A program made the translations under genes and the position numbers. A model generated the notes under the pieces. That model searched no databases, was not told where the DNA came from, and saw nothing but the letters and a program-made list of their open reading frames with translations. A stretch of 60,122 nucleotides of DNA from Rosenbergiella gaditana (GTDB lineage Bacteria; Pseudomonadota; Gammaproteobacteria; Enterobacterales; Enterobacteriaceae), in assembly GCF_018494065.1 (NCBI RefSeq), contig NZ_JABBFR010000018.1, forward strand, positions 1-60,122, read 5' to 3'. Numbering within the stretch: position 1 is the stretch's first letter; each line of letters opens with the position of its first letter. Of the stretch, positions 1 to 9,700 are shown one piece after another.

Positions 1-63
1 CCGAATCGCTTCAGTCCCTGTCACCGCGCTGCGTATCTCGCTTTGCCGTGTCAGTGGATGCGC

Positions 64-91
64 ATTATAGGGAGTTCAGCTCAGAGCGCAA
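64..91 (-). promoter_or_regulatory. rRNA operon P1-type promoter (rrn lies off the left edge)
   Basis: Read on the minus strand there is a -35 TTGCGC (86-91), a 16-bp spacer and a perfect -10 TATAAT (64-69) followed by a GCGC discriminator. An A/T-rich tract upstream (about 95-118) resembles an UP element. The core ACTCCCTATAATGCGC and the following CCACTGACACGG match the E. coli rrn P1 promoters as I remember them. In E. coli hemG is followed by rrsA in the same direction, which fits. The 16S gene itself is not in the window. Confidence 0.85.
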
Positions 92-140
92 GGGATTATT
101 TAAAAAAAATTCTCGTTCGTTTCTTTTCTAACCGAACCAC

Positions 141-680
141 TCAATTTCCCACCAACTTGCTCTTTTTCTCAGCAATTCTCTGGGCAAATTCACGTACCTT
201 TTCCCATTGTGTGTATTCAACCTCTTTAGTCTTATCCGTCTCCCCCCCGGTCATTTTCATGATGAGTCCAATCATAAAGCGATCAAACCATCGATAACGG
301 GGATAACGTAACGCACCGGCAAACACCGCAACCTCATCAGGCACCCAAGTAGAAGCACTCAAAAACTTATGCGTGTAGACATTTGTTTCGGGTGACGCTT
401 TATCAGGTTTACGGGCGGTGAGGTTTACTGAATAGAAAGCACTGTGGCGCTGACTTAACTCGCGTGTATGCGCATCGACAAATTCGGCCAGTTGTGGGGC
501 AAAGCGCCCATAACGAATCGAGGCTCCAATTATTACCTTATCGTACAGCGACCAATCTATACTTGGTAATACCGTTAAATCATAAAGGTCGACCTGCTGC
601 GGTACCATCTCGAGTTGAATAGCTTGCGCAATCTTATGGGTCTGTCCATCACGCGTTGAATAAAGAAGAAGAGTTTTCAT
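141..680 (-). CDS. hemG: Protoporphyrinogen IX dehydrogenase (quinone), HemG
   Basis: This is a 179-residue flavodoxin-like FMN protein that oxidises protoporphyrinogen IX to protoporphyrin IX in haem synthesis, passing electrons to the membrane quinone pool. The N-terminus carries the FMN phosphate-binding motif STRDGQTHK (residues 8-16). Length and sequence fit HemG of Enterobacterales. It is the last gene of the trkH-hemG pair (9-bp gap) and is followed on the same strand by the rRNA P1 promoter, the E. coli arrangement. No strong independent terminator is visible before that promoter. Confidence 0.95.
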   Translation of the reverse strand: MKTLLLYSTRDGQTHKIAQAIQLEMVPQQVDLYDLTVLPSIDWSLYDKVIIGASIRYGRFAPQLAEFVDAHTRELSQRHSAFYSVNLTARKPDKASPETNVYTHKFLSASTWVPDEVAVFAGALRYPRYRWFDRFMIGLIMKMTGGETDKTKEVEYTQWEKVREFAQRIAEKKSKLVGN

Positions 681-689
681 TCATACACC

Positions 690-2141
690 TTATTGACGCC
701 AAAATGTTGGCGTGAAAAGAACTAATAGCGTAAAAACTTCTAAACGCCCAAACAGCATAGTCGAAATAAGTATCCACTTCGCAGTATCGTTCATCGAAGC
801 AAAGTTATCTGCCACCACTCCTAGACCAGGGCCTAAGTTATTCAGTGTGGCGGCCACAGCTGCAAATGCAGAGAAGTTATCCACGCCGGTTGCAATAATT
901 GCCATCATACTCACCAAAAAGACGAGTGCGTAAGCTGAGAAAAATCCCCATACCGCTTCGATGATTCGCTCAGGTAGAGGGCGATCCCCCAATTTAATGG
1001 TATAGACTGCATTAGGATGTACTAAGCGCTTTAACTCGCGGTTACCTTGTTTGAACAACAAGAGAATACGAATCACTTTAAGCCCACCACCAGTCGATCC
1101 GGCACATCCCCCGATAAATGCTGTACATAATAGAAGAACAGGTAAGAATAGTGGCCAGTGAGCAATGCTATCAGTAGTGAACCCGGCGGTGGTCGCCATG
1201 GAAACTACTTGGAAAAAGGCTTGGTCCAATGTTGCCCAAAAACCGTGATAGACATGATGCGTCATTAAAATCAGGGTTGCGATAATAACCAAGCTTAACT
1301 GCACACCAATAAATACGCGAAACTCAGGATCACGCCAATAGACTTTAAGGCTTCTACCCGAAAGCAGCGAGAAGTGGAGTCCGTAGTTACAGCCAGAAAT
1401 TAAGAGGAAAATTGCGATAATGCTGTTGATCAGTGGGCTATTAAAGTAGCCGACACTCGAGTCATGGGTAGAAAAACCGCCAATGGATATGGTCGAGAAG
1501 CTATGGCCAATTGCATCAAATAACGGCATTCCGGCAAACCATAGTGCCAACGCACAAGCTATCGTGAGCAATACATAAATCAACCACAATGTTTTAGCCG
1601 TTTCAGCAATCCGCGGACGCATTTTATTATCTTTTAAGGGACCCGGCATTTCTGCACGGTAGAGCTGCATACCCCCTACCCCTAATATCGGTAGGATTGC
1701 TACCGCTAAGACAATAATCCCCATACCGCCCAACCACTGCAACATTTGCCGATAAAACAATATTGCCTTGGGTAAGGTATCTAGACCAATCAGTGTTGTT
1801 GCCCCCGTGGTAGTAAGACCCGAAAACGATTCGAAGAAGGCGTCGGTAACTGAAAGATGAGGTCGCTCGGCAAACATAAAAGGTAATGCCCCGACGCTGC
1901 CCAGTACTATCCAAAAAAGGACGACGATAAAAAAGCCTTCCCGAGGTTTAAGTTCACGTCGATGTTTACGGTTAGGCCACCATAGTAAAGAACCAATCAC
2001 TAACGCGGTGAGAAAAGTCTGGCTAAAGGCTCTTCCGGCTCCATCTCGGTAGATCAGTGCCACAAGCCCTGGCAACATCATGGTGCCGGAGAAGATAATA
2101 ATTAAAAGACCTACAATACGGGTAAGGGCTCGGAATTGCAT
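690..2141 (-). CDS. trkH: Trk system potassium uptake protein TrkH
   Basis: This is a 483-residue polytopic inner-membrane protein, the K+-translocating subunit that works with the NAD-binding regulator TrkA (not in this window). Selectivity-filter pore loops are visible, for example SGLTTTGATT and MATTAGFTTDS, and the conserved GGCAGSTGGGLKVIR segment follows. Length equals that of E. coli TrkH. It lies between yigZ and hemG exactly as in E. coli; the short gaps suggest cotranscription. Confidence 0.96.
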   Translation of the reverse strand: MQFRALTRIVGLLIIIFSGTMMLPGLVALIYRDGAGRAFSQTFLTALVIGSLLWWPNRKHRRELKPREGFFIVVLFWIVLGSVGALPFMFAERPHLSVTDAFFESFSGLTTTGATTLIGLDTLPKAILFYRQMLQWLGGMGIIVLAVAILPILGVGGMQLYRAEMPGPLKDNKMRPRIAETAKTLWLIYVLLTIACALALWFAGMPLFDAIGHSFSTISIGGFSTHDSSVGYFNSPLINSIIAIFLLISGCNYGLHFSLLSGRSLKVYWRDPEFRVFIGVQLSLVIIATLILMTHHVYHGFWATLDQAFFQVVSMATTAGFTTDSIAHWPLFLPVLLLCTAFIGGCAGSTGGGLKVIRILLLFKQGNRELKRLVHPNAVYTIKLGDRPLPERIIEAVWGFFSAYALVFLVSMMAIIATGVDNFSAFAAVAATLNNLGPGLGVVADNFASMNDTAKWILISTMLFGRLEVFTLLVLFTPTFWRQ

Positions 2142-2175
2142 GCTGCCTGTCCTATTCGACCTGATTCAGGATTAT

Positions 2176-2787
2176 TTATTGCTGCTGTAAATGGAGTTCA
2201 CCGCGACTAAACTGACTAAGTGCCTCATTACACTCTGCTAAAAATGCCTCAGGCAGAGCAATATAGACAGTTACCTGTTCAGTGAAATGAGTGTCAAGGA
2301 GATCACCTTGGAAACGCTGAATGATACGTTCAATCTCAGCTAATTGGGCATACTGGCAGTGGAGCCAATAGGCGTTTTTAGGGACCTTTATTTGACGTTC
2401 AACTTGCTTAAGTGCTGATTGTACCCCGCCCCCATAGGCTTTAACTAAACCGCCAGTTCCTAGCATCACCCCACCGTAATAACGTACGACGACGGCAGTG
2501 ACCTCACCCAATCCACTCCCCATTAATTGCGCTAACATGGGCTTACCTGCCGTTCCTGACGGTTCACCATCATCAGAAAAGCCTAATTGTTGCGAGTCGT
2601 TAGGGGCTCCCGCAACGAAGGCCCAGCAATGATGCCGAGCAGTGGGATGTTGCGCGCGTATTGCTTGAACAACATTTTTCGCCGCTTCAATGCCAGCAGT
2701 GTGCACAATATAGGTGATGAAACGACTTTTTTTGATCGTCTCCTCAACTAAAGTTTGTGCCTGCCTAGGGACTGGGTAACTATGCAT
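2176..2787 (-). CDS. yigZ: IMPACT family protein YigZ
   Basis: A 203-residue member of the UPF0029/IMPACT family. The N-terminal IMPACT domain (about residues 15-125) includes the conserved stretches ARHHCWAF and GEPSGTAGKPML and a VRYYGG motif. A smaller C-terminal DUF1949-like domain follows. The molecular role in bacteria is not settled. Its ATG shares one base with the pepQ stop (TAATG), so the two genes are probably translationally coupled. Confidence 0.93.
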   Translation of the reverse strand: MHSYPVPRQAQTLVEETIKKSRFITYIVHTAGIEAAKNVVQAIRAQHPTARHHCWAFVAGAPNDSQQLGFSDDGEPSGTAGKPMLAQLMGSGLGEVTAVVVRYYGGVMLGTGGLVKAYGGGVQSALKQVERQIKVPKNAYWLHCQYAQLAEIERIIQRFQGDLLDTHFTEQVTVYIALPEAFLAECNEALSQFSRGELHLQQQ

Positions 2788-4118
2788 TAGGGTAGCTGTA
2801 AATCACGCGTCATGTTTTCGACGTGCTCGGGCCAAATGATGACATTGTCTTCAATACGAATCCCCCCATAGCCCTTCAATTCGTCTATTACCTTCCAATT
2901 AAAGTGCCGGGTATATGCACTATTGCGCCAAGGCGCGAGGAGCGACTCGATAAAGTATAAACCTGGTTCAATCGTCAGTACCATCCGCGGCTCAATAATG
3001 CGCGTGCAACGCAGCCAAGGATATTCTGCTGGTGCCGCAAGATGTGTTCCTTGATCATCTTGCATAAATCCAGCGACATCATGAACTTGTAATCCTAGTG
3101 AATGGCCTACTCCATGTGGCATAAAGGTGGAGGTAATATTTTCACTGACCAGCGCTTCCTCACTAATATCTTTCATAATGCCGGCTTCACAAAGCATAGT
3201 GGCAATGCGCTGATTCATTTGTAGATGGTAGTCGCTGTAACGCTGCCCCACTTTCAACGAATCAATTAACGCCAATTCGTGTTGGTTTACCGCTGCCACT
3301 AACTCGGCATATAACGTCGTCGGTGACTCAGCATAAGAGCGAGTTAAGTCGGCGGCATAGCCGTTATATTCGCTACCGGCATCTAACAAAAAACTACGGG
3401 ATGTTTTAGGGCGCTCATGATCCAAGTGCGTGTAGTGTAAGACAGAGGCATGCTCATTGATCGCAACAATATTACCGTAAGGCACATTGGTATCACGTTG
3501 TCCCGTAGCCGCGAGATAATCATTGTTGATTTGAAACTCGCTCGCCCCCGCGAAGAAACTATCACGTGCCGCTAAATGCCCTTTTACCGCGCTGCGCTGC
3601 GCTTCACGCATGCAATACAGCTCATAATCTGTTTTAAAACTGCGGTAATAGTGAAGATAATCGATAATCTGTCGCGGGTTATGCTGCGATGCAGGGATCC
3701 CGAGCTCTATTGCGCGATGAGTCGCCGATCCAAGATAAGCCACGTTACTGCGCTGAGCGGGGAGTAACGCCGCAATATCATTGGCCTGTTTTAAGGCCAC
3801 AACAGTAAATTCTCGGCTCCAATAAGTATCAGGGAGCGGATCAACTTTGTGCCAGTAGTCGGTCGGAGAATAAAAATAGAGCGTTGGACGCGTCTGACCA
3901 TCAATCCATAACCAGCAATTTGCTGTTTCGGTAACCGGTAGCCAAGCCTTAAATAAGGGATTAACTTTAAAGGGATAAGCATGGTCATCTTGGAATGCGG
4001 TGATTAGCTCTCCAGAATGAATCAATAATGCATCGCGCTGTGATCGCGCCAAAATAATACGTGCGTGAGCGACCAAGCTATTAAGATGAGCACGATAGAG
4101 TGCGGGTAACGAATTCAT
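2787..4118 (-). CDS. pepQ: Xaa-Pro dipeptidase PepQ
   Basis: A cytosolic M24-family dimetal peptidase that cleaves X-Pro dipeptides. The metal-site segments are visible: [31 protein letters not shown] and [10 protein letters not shown] chose the ATG at 4118, preceded by GGAGAAGG, because the resulting 443-residue protein begins [11 protein letters not shown] and aligns with E. coli PepQ from its first residue. An in-frame upstream start at 4238 would add 40 residues unlike the family. In E. coli fadB lies upstream; here the next gene is fre. Confidence 0.95.
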   Translation of the reverse strand: MNSLPALYRAHLNSLVAHARIILARSQRDALLIHSGELITAFQDDHAYPFKVNPLFKAWLPVTETANCWLWIDGQTRPTLYFYSPTDYWHKVDPLPDTYWSREFTVVALKQANDIAALLPAQRSNVAYLGSATHRAIELGIPASQHNPRQIIDYLHYYRSFKTDYELYCMREAQRSAVKGHLAARDSFFAGASEFQINNDYLAATGQRDTNVPYGNIVAINEHASVLHYTHLDHERPKTSRSFLLDAGSEYNGYAADLTRSYAESPTTLYAELVAAVNQHELALIDSLKVGQRYSDYHLQMNQRIATMLCEAGIMKDISEEALVSENITSTFMPHGVGHSLGLQVHDVAGFMQDDQGTHLAAPAEYPWLRCTRIIEPRMVLTIEPGLYFIESLLAPWRNSAYTRHFNWKVIDELKGYGGIRIEDNVIIWPEHVENMTRDLQLP

Positions 4119-4243
4119 TCTGCCTTCTCCAAACGGTTCAAAATCAGCGCTTATGGTAGCACAGCTTTTTACTGGCGCCTTAGTGATAAGAGGAAGAACG
4201 ATAGAGGCTAAAATATTGGGGACTGGTTTGGTGATCACCCCAC

Positions 4244-4287
4244 AAATAAAGAGACCGATAAATCATTATTTACCAGCCTCTTTATTT
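4244..4287. terminator. Imperfect long hairpin between fre and pepQ
   Basis: Arms AAATAAAGAG (4244-4253) and CTCTTTATTT (4278-4287) pair perfectly. An inner pair, GATAAAT with ATTTACC, extends the stem. It lies just beyond the fre stop codon, so it probably ends fre transcription, but there is no clear U-run. A perfect palindrome GGTGATCACC sits at 4230-4239. The 197-bp spacer 4119-4315 contains no coding sequence I can recognise, although fadBA occupies this site in E. coli. Confidence 0.5.
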
Positions 4288-4315
4288 AAGTCTATCTCAC
4301 CGCACGAGAGAGAGG

Positions 4316-5017
4316 TTATAGGAACGCGAATGCATCCCCATAGATATTTTCAACTTGTGCGCCAGCTTCGATACAAAAACGCTCACGGGCAATTTTAGCC
4401 ATTTCAAAGCGACCAGCAATATAAATATCATGCTCAGCAAGCGAGACATGATCAGTCAGTACTGCTGGAAGAACCGTTCCTGTGCGCCCTTGCCATTCAG
4501 CATCAGGTTGCTCAACTACCGGAATAATTTTTAACGAGGGATGGCGTACCGCCAACGCTTCTAGCTCAGTTAAATCATAGAGGTGCTGAGGCTCACGTCC
4601 TCCCCAATATAATTCAATTTCACGCTCTGGATTTTCCGCTAGCGCGGTTAACAGGATAGAGCGGGCATAAGAAAATCCTGTTCCACCTGCAATTAAAATA
4701 ATTGGCCGTTGACCGCCTTCTCGTAACCAAGCATCGCCATGAGGCATATCAACTTGAATCGTTTTCTGCTGACGGATTTTGTCCATGACGGCCATGGCAT
4801 AAAGATTCATATCCGATGCACCAATATGTAATTCGATAATATCTTTTTCCATCGGCGTTGAGGCCACCGAGAAAGGACGTTTATCTTGCTCATCCATCAC
4901 AACCATTAAGTATTGGCCAGCACGAAAAGTAAATTCGTTTTCAGGAACAATTCTCACGCGATAAACGGTCTCGGTGATGGTTTCTACAGAAATTACATTA
5001 CAGCTCAAAATAGTCAT
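4316..5017 (-). CDS. fre: NAD(P)H-flavin reductase Fre
   Basis: A 233-residue ferredoxin-reductase-type enzyme that reduces free flavins with NAD(P)H; reduced flavin then serves other enzymes. The flavin-binding motif RPFSVAS and the nucleotide-binding [10 protein letters not shown] are visible, along with the ELYWGGR segment of the family. Length is the same as E. coli Fre. It follows ubiD by 46 bp on the same strand, the usual ubiD-fre order. Confidence 0.96.
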   Translation of the reverse strand: MTILSCNVISVETITETVYRVRIVPENEFTFRAGQYLMVVMDEQDKRPFSVASTPMEKDIIELHIGASDMNLYAMAVMDKIRQQKTIQVDMPHGDAWLREGGQRPIILIAGGTGFSYARSILLTALAENPEREIELYWGGREPQHLYDLTELEALAVRHPSLKIIPVVEQPDAEWQGRTGTVLPAVLTDHVSLAEHDIYIAGRFEMAKIARERFCIEAGAQVENIYGDAFAFL

Positions 5018-5063
5018 TCATTACCTCTGTCAGGCATAGACAAGTTTATTGAAGTGTTGGCCT

Positions 5064-6539
5064 TTATTGCTTCGGGAAAATAGCTAAATCATCCCATAGG
5101 GCATCCACACGAGCAGTGACTTCAGGGTCTTTAACGATTGGACGTCCCCATTCACGATCTGTCTCACCTGGCCATTTGTTGGTCGCATCCATGCCCATTT
5201 TGGAGCCTAACCCTGAAACGGGTGATGCGAAATCGAGATAATCTATCGGAGTATTTTCGACTAACACCGTATCACGGGCAGGGTCCATGCGTGTCGTGAT
5301 CGCCCAAATAACGTCATTCCAATCACGAGCATTGACGTCATCATCACAAACTATCACGAATTTGGTATACATAAACTGCCGTAAGAAAGACCATACGCCA
5401 AACATAACGCGCTTTGCATGGCCTGCATACTGTTTCTTAATCGTCACGACCGCTAAGCGGTAGGAACAGCCTTCCGGTGGTAAATAGAAATCAACGATTT
5501 CTGGAAACTGTTTGATTAGAATCGGAACCAATACCTCATTCAGTGCAACACCGAGTACGGCGGGTTCATCCGGCGGGCGTCCAGTATAAGTCGAATGATA
5601 GATAGGCTTATCGCGATGTGTAACATGCGTAACGGTGAAGACAGGGAAATCATCCACTTCATTATAATACCCGGTGTGGTCACCATAAGGACCTTCTGGG
5701 GCGAGATCACCGGGTTCGATATACCCTTCCAGCACAATTTCAGCGCTGGCAGGAACTTCGAGTTCAGAGGAGAGGCATTTCACTACTTCTGTTTTGGTTC
5801 CTCTGAGTAACCCTGCAAAGGCATACTCAGACAATCCATCGGGTACAGGCGTCACCGCCCCTAGGATAGTGGCCGGGTCGGCGCCTAAGGCGACACTCAC
5901 CGGGAAGCGTTCTCCAGGATGCGCTTTACACCACTCTTGGAAATCGAGCGCCCCACCACGATGTGATAACCAACGCATGATCAGTCTATTCTTACCAATA
6001 ACCTGTAATCGATAGATACCGAGATTTTGACGCTCTTTATGAGGCCCCCGCGTAACGACCAATCCCCAAGTGATGAGCGGCGCAGCATCTTCTGGCCAAC
6101 AGCGCATGACAGGAATTTTGTGTAAATCGACATCGTCTCCTTGCTCAACCTGTTGTTGGCAAGGCGCTGAACGCAGCCTTTTGGTTGGCATGTTCAGGAC
6201 ATTTTTGAAACGTGGGAGTTTATCGAAGAGATCGCGAAATCCACGAGGAGGCTCAGGTTCTTTTAAAAACGCAAGGAGTTCACCGACTTCACGTAGCGCA
6301 CTCACGTCATCTCGCCCCATGCCTAGCGCAACACGACGCGGCGTACCAAACAGGTTACACAACACCGGCATATCGTAACCCTTAGGGTTTTCGAACAATA
6401 ATGCAGGTCCCCCTGCTCTTAAGGTTCGGTCAGCAATCTCAGTCATTTCAAGATTAGGATCAATCGGTAATGTTATCCGTTTTAATTCACCGATGGCTTC
6501 CAACTGCTGAATAAAGTCTCTTAAGTCCTGATATTTCAT
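5064..6539 (-). CDS. ubiD: 3-octaprenyl-4-hydroxybenzoate carboxy-lyase UbiD
   Basis: A 491-residue prenylated-FMN-dependent decarboxylase of ubiquinone synthesis, converting polyprenyl-4-hydroxybenzoate to polyprenylphenol; it needs the prFMN made by UbiX, which is not in this window. The active-site region [13 protein letters not shown] is conserved. Length is close to the E. coli enzyme (about 497). The gene diverges from rfaH across a 181-bp spacer. Sequence conservation is high throughout. Confidence 0.96.
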   Translation of the reverse strand: MKYQDLRDFIQQLEAIGELKRITLPIDPNLEMTEIADRTLRAGGPALLFENPKGYDMPVLCNLFGTPRRVALGMGRDDVSALREVGELLAFLKEPEPPRGFRDLFDKLPRFKNVLNMPTKRLRSAPCQQQVEQGDDVDLHKIPVMRCWPEDAAPLITWGLVVTRGPHKERQNLGIYRLQVIGKNRLIMRWLSHRGGALDFQEWCKAHPGERFPVSVALGADPATILGAVTPVPDGLSEYAFAGLLRGTKTEVVKCLSSELEVPASAEIVLEGYIEPGDLAPEGPYGDHTGYYNEVDDFPVFTVTHVTHRDKPIYHSTYTGRPPDEPAVLGVALNEVLVPILIKQFPEIVDFYLPPEGCSYRLAVVTIKKQYAGHAKRVMFGVWSFLRQFMYTKFVIVCDDDVNARDWNDVIWAITTRMDPARDTVLVENTPIDYLDFASPVSGLGSKMGMDATNKWPGETDREWGRPIVKDPEVTARVDALWDDLAIFPKQ

Positions 6540-6720
6540 AAAAGGTGATATCTACGATTATTATTAGCAATGATGCCATTATATGTATGAATAGCGGCTG
6601 GCGCTGCGTTTTATTTGATTAAATTCCAGAATTTACTGAGATCTCGTGAGCTCAACGTAGAAGTAAACTATACCAATAAATATCTCTTTGTTATCATTCA
6701 CCGTTATCTTTGGAGAGATT

Positions 6721-7209
6721 ATGGCTGGTTGGTATTTACTGTATTGCAAACGTGGGCAGATGGCTCGCGCACAAGAACATCTAGAAAGACAGCAAGTCAC
6801 CTGCTTTGTCCCGTTGATTGAGACGGAAAAGTTGGTGCGGGCGAAAGTTAAGAAGGTCTCTGAGCCCCTCTTCCCGAACTATCTTTTCTTACAGTTCGAT
6901 CCTGAGGTTATCCACACCACCACTATAAGCGCCACACGCGGTGTCAGCCATTTTGTGCGCTTTGGCTCAACACTGGCTCGAGTACCGGAGCAAGTTATCG
7001 CCAGTTTACAAGCCTGCCCTTCAGAAAGTAATGACAGCGCAGCCTTACCGCAAGCCGGTGAAAGCGTCATGATTACTGGCGGTATTTTTGAAGGGATGAG
7101 CGCTATTTACCAAGAAACCGATGGCGAAACACGCTCAATCTTATTACTCAATCTATTAAATAAGACGGTGACACGCAGCATTGAGAATGACGCGTTTACC
7201 AAAAAATAA
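6721..7209 (+). CDS. rfaH: Transcription antitermination factor RfaH
   Basis: A NusG-paralogue loaded on RNA polymerase at ops sites to promote elongation of long operons such as LPS core, capsule and haemolysin operons. The NGN domain (residues 1-100) contains WYLLYCKRGQ and EPLFPNYLF; the small C-terminal KOW-type domain follows. I chose the ATG at 6721 (162 residues, same as E. coli), preceded by GGAGAG. In-frame starts upstream have no family support. It ends one base before the end of convergent tatD. Confidence 0.95.
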   Translation: MAGWYLLYCKRGQMARAQEHLERQQVTCFVPLIETEKLVRAKVKKVSEPLFPNYLFLQFDPEVIHTTTISATRGVSHFVRFGSTLARVPEQVIASLQACPSESNDSAALPQAGESVMITGGIFEGMSAIYQETDGETRSILLLNLLNKTVTRSIENDAFTKK

Positions 7210-7998
7210 TTACAATCCGCTAAGGCCAAATAAACGACGGGCGTTACTGTCGGTTTGTACCGCCAAGGTTTGTGGGTCTTCTGCGCGCCAGGTTGCTACC
7301 TGCTGGACAATGTGAGGAAGATAACAGGGTTCGTTACGCCGTGAAGGTGGCCGAGGCCGCATATCTCGTGGGAGCAAATAGGGTGCATCAGTTTCAAGTA
7401 ATAAGCGATCAGCAGGGATCCGTGACAATAATTCTCGAACCTCTAGGCCACGACGCTCATCGCACACCCATCCGGTAATCCCAATCATCATACCATGAGC
7501 AATATAGTCTTCTAACTCCCGTTGTGTTCCCGTAAAACAGTGCACCACTACCGCGGGCAGTTTCGTTAACCATGGCGTTAAGATCGCCATAAAACGATCG
7601 TGTGCTTCACGACAATGAAGGAAGACTGGCATCGCTAATTCGGCCGCCAATTCGAGTTGAGCGTTAAACGCATACTCTTGTTGCGCGGGGATCGATATGT
7701 TCCGATTATAATCTAGACCACACTCACCAATGGCGACAACTTGAGGTTGGCTCGCTAAACGACGCAGTGTCCCTGCGGTTTCTTGCGACCACTCACTGGC
7801 ATGATGTGGGTGTACACCTGCGGTAGACCAACAATAACCTGGATGTTGGGTGGCGAGGAATTGTGCCTGCTGACTTTCCAACGCATTGGTACCGGTAATT
7901 AAAATTCCGGTTATCCCTGCTTGTTGGGCACGAGTGACGATCTGTTTTCTATCTTTTGCAAACTGCGTACTTGTTAGGTTAACACCAATATCAAACAT
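7210..7998 (-). CDS. tatD: TatD family metal-dependent DNase
   Basis: A TIM-barrel metal-dependent nuclease of the TatD family; reported as a 3'-5' DNase and not required for Tat export despite its operon. Metal-ligand segments are visible: [29 protein letters not shown] and ETDAPYLL. I start it at the ATG at 7998 (262 residues), matching E. coli [14 protein letters not shown] four codons upstream is possible but less likely. It lies downstream of tatC as in E. coli. Confidence 0.93.
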   Translation of the reverse strand: MFDIGVNLTSTQFAKDRKQIVTRAQQAGITGILITGTNALESQQAQFLATQHPGYCWSTAGVHPHHASEWSQETAGTLRRLASQPQVVAIGECGLDYNRNISIPAQQEYAFNAQLELAAELAMPVFLHCREAHDRFMAILTPWLTKLPAVVVHCFTGTQRELEDYIAHGMMIGITGWVCDERRGLEVRELLSRIPADRLLLETDAPYLLPRDMRPRPPSRRNEPCYLPHIVQQVATWRAEDPQTLAVQTDSNARRLFGLSGL

Positions 7999-8014
7999 CT
8001 TATTTTCCAACGCG

Positions 8015-8034
8015 AGGCCACACTAAAGTGGCCT
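8015..8034 (-). other. Hairpin in the tatC-tatD spacer
   Basis: AGGCCAC (8015-8021) and GTGGCCT (8028-8034) form a 7-bp stem with a 6-base loop just upstream of tatD. No U-run follows in the direction of tatD, so it is more likely an RNA stability or processing element, or an attenuating structure, than a true terminator. This is inference from the sequence alone. Confidence 0.35.
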
Positions 8035-8083
8035 GGTTCAACGTTGTTCCGCAGCTTATCCCGCAGAACCTGAGAGTGGGACC

Positions 8084-8836
8084 TCAGGATTCGCTATCCT
8101 GTTCCTTATCCCAACGTCCTTTTCCTACATAATAACGGGAGAAGAATACGCCGACTTCAAATAGGCAGTACATCGGAATAGCGAGTAAAGTTTGAGAAAA
8201 AACGTCAGGAGGTGTTAATAGCATTCCGACCACAAACGCACCGACCAAGATATAGGGACGCTTTTTCCGCAGATCGTCGGGAGTCGTTAAGCCGGTCCAA
8301 CACAACAGAACTATCGCAATAGGCACTTCGAATGCGACGCCAAAGGCTAAAAAAATCGCCATAACGAAGTCGAGATAATTACTAATATCGGTAGCAATCT
8401 GCACGCCTTGCGGGGCGGTCTTAGCAAAAAAACCGAACGCAAGCGGGAAGACAATAAAATAGGCAAACGCCACCCCCACGTAAAATAGCAGGCTACTTGA
8501 GAAAAGTAATGGCATCACCAGTTTACGTTCGTGGCGATAGAGCGCCGGTGCGATAAATGCCCAGACTTGATAAAGAATTACAGGAACCGCTAAAAATACA
8601 GAGACGATAATAGTCAGCTTAATCGGGGTAAAAAAAGGCGAAGCGACATCTGTCGCAATCATGCTAGCCCCAACCGGCATTTGTCTAATAAGTGGCGCGG
8701 CAATGAGTTGGTAAATATCATTAGCAAAATAGATTAAGGCTAGAAAAATAACAAAAACAGCAATAATACAATTAAGCAGCCGCTTACGTAGCTCAATTAA
8801 GTGACTGATTAGCGGTTGAGTATCTTCGACTTCCAT
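8084..8836 (-). CDS. tatC: Sec-independent protein translocase subunit TatC
   Basis: A 250-residue inner-membrane protein with six predicted membrane segments. It is the receptor for twin-arginine signal peptides and acts with TatB and TatA to export folded proteins. The cytoplasmic N-terminus [14 protein letters not shown] is the family signature for signal-peptide recognition. Its ATG overlaps the end of tatB. Slightly shorter than E. coli TatC (258), the difference being at the C-terminus. Confidence 0.96.
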   Translation of the reverse strand: MEVEDTQPLISHLIELRKRLLNCIIAVFVIFLALIYFANDIYQLIAAPLIRQMPVGASMIATDVASPFFTPIKLTIIVSVFLAVPVILYQVWAFIAPALYRHERKLVMPLLFSSSLLFYVGVAFAYFIVFPLAFGFFAKTAPQGVQIATDISNYLDFVMAIFLAFGVAFEVPIAIVLLCWTGLTTPDDLRKKRPYILVGAFVVGMLLTPPDVFSQTLLAIPMYCLFEVGVFFSRYYVGKGRWDKEQDSES

Positions 8837-9369
8837 TAACTTTTATCTTCGCTAGTAGAGGGGGTTGCTTCTTTGACAACGCCCTGAGTCGTTTCAGGGG
8901 GTGAGGTCGGCTTAGCCGTAGCAGCGGCTTGTTCGTCTTCTGGTGTCACTAAGCGTGACGTAACCCCTGTAGGCTCAGTCACTTTAGTGGCTGCCTGAAG
9001 CGATTCAGATGTTTTCGCTTTTTCCACAGAATCCGTGTGAGACGCTACATCCTCGCTACGCTCAATATCAATCGATTCATGGTAAGTCTGCTTTACAGAC
9101 TCGGCGGTTTTACGTAACTCTTCTATCGACTCTTTAAGCTCAGGAGAGAGTACGCCTTTACCGGCCTCTTCCACCTTTTTAACACTGTCCTGTAGCTCTT
9201 GAAGCTTTAGCTCTTGCGCCAATTCATGTTGTACGTTGGCAGCCAAAGACCGGATAGCACGGATCCAACCGACAACCGTTTTGACGGCTACGGGAAGTCG
9301 TTCAGGGCCCAGTACCACAAGCCCTATCACGAAAACTAACAGTAACTCGCTAAATCCAATATCGAACAC
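8836..9369 (-). CDS. tatB: Sec-independent protein translocase subunit TatB
   Basis: A single N-terminal membrane helix (about residues 2-21, [20 protein letters not shown]), then an amphipathic helix and a long charged, Ser/Thr-rich C-terminal tail typical of TatB. It couples TatC to TatA. The conserved GPERLP motif follows the helix. 177 residues, against 171 in E. coli. Only 3 bp separate it from tatA, so the genes are cotranscribed. Confidence 0.95.
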   Translation of the reverse strand: MFDIGFSELLLVFVIGLVVLGPERLPVAVKTVVGWIRAIRSLAANVQHELAQELKLQELQDSVKKVEEAGKGVLSPELKESIEELRKTAESVKQTYHESIDIERSEDVASHTDSVEKAKTSESLQAATKVTEPTGVTSRLVTPEDEQAAATAKPTSPPETTQGVVKEATPSTSEDKS

Positions 9370-9372
9370 GGG

Positions 9373-9615
9373 TTATACCTGATCTTTGTCTTTATGCTTA
9401 ACTTCAGATGGTGAAGCGTTTTCAGAATCAGAAAGAGATTTTGTTGAGAAATCGGCATCCTGATCTTTTTTCGTTTCATCGTCGCTCATTGCTTTTTTGA
9501 ACCCTTTTATTGATGACCCTAAATCGGAGCCTAGGTTACGTAGCTTTTTCGTTCCGAAAAACAGGATAACAATAACGGCAATGATGAGGAGTTTGGTAAT
9601 ACTGATCCCAGCCAT
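9373..9615 (-). CDS. tatA: Sec-independent protein translocase subunit TatA
   Basis: An 80-residue pore-forming subunit that oligomerises around the TatBC receptor. The N-terminal helix (residues 5-20) is followed by the hallmark [15 protein letters not shown] hinge and amphipathic helix. The tail is acidic and a little shorter than in E. coli TatA (89). It is the first gene of tatABCD, with its own likely promoter in the gap to ubiB. Confidence 0.95.
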   Translation of the reverse strand: MAGISITKLLIIAVIVILFFGTKKLRNLGSDLGSSIKGFKKAMSDDETKKDQDADFSTKSLSDSENASPSEVKHKDKDQV

Positions 9616-9654
9616 GATGACCTCAAAATGATAATAGCTTGTTAATTAAAATTA

Positions 9655-9663
9655 ATCATACCA
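9655..9663 (-). promoter_or_regulatory. Candidate tatA promoter (extended -10)
   Basis: On the minus strand TGGTATGAT forms an extended -10 (TG-N-TATGAT) about 40 bases upstream of the tatA start. No good -35 is visible at the expected spacing, which is tolerated with an extended -10. The gap to ubiB is the place where E. coli also has a tatA promoter. Confidence 0.45.
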
Positions 9664-9700
9664 GATGTTCAACGGCAATGCTGTGCTCTGCCATGACTCT

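Noticed and set aside
4119..4238. N-terminal extension of pepQ by 40 codons
   Set aside because: The extension does not resemble the family, and the ATG at 4118 has a good ribosome site and gives the exact E. coli length.
4230..4239. GGTGATCACC as a FadR operator left over from fadBA
   Set aside because: It lacks the FadR consensus; a 10-bp palindrome alone is not enough.
5540..6378. Several antisense ORFs within ubiD
   Set aside because: They are shadows of a strongly conserved gene and have no ribosome sites or family resemblance.
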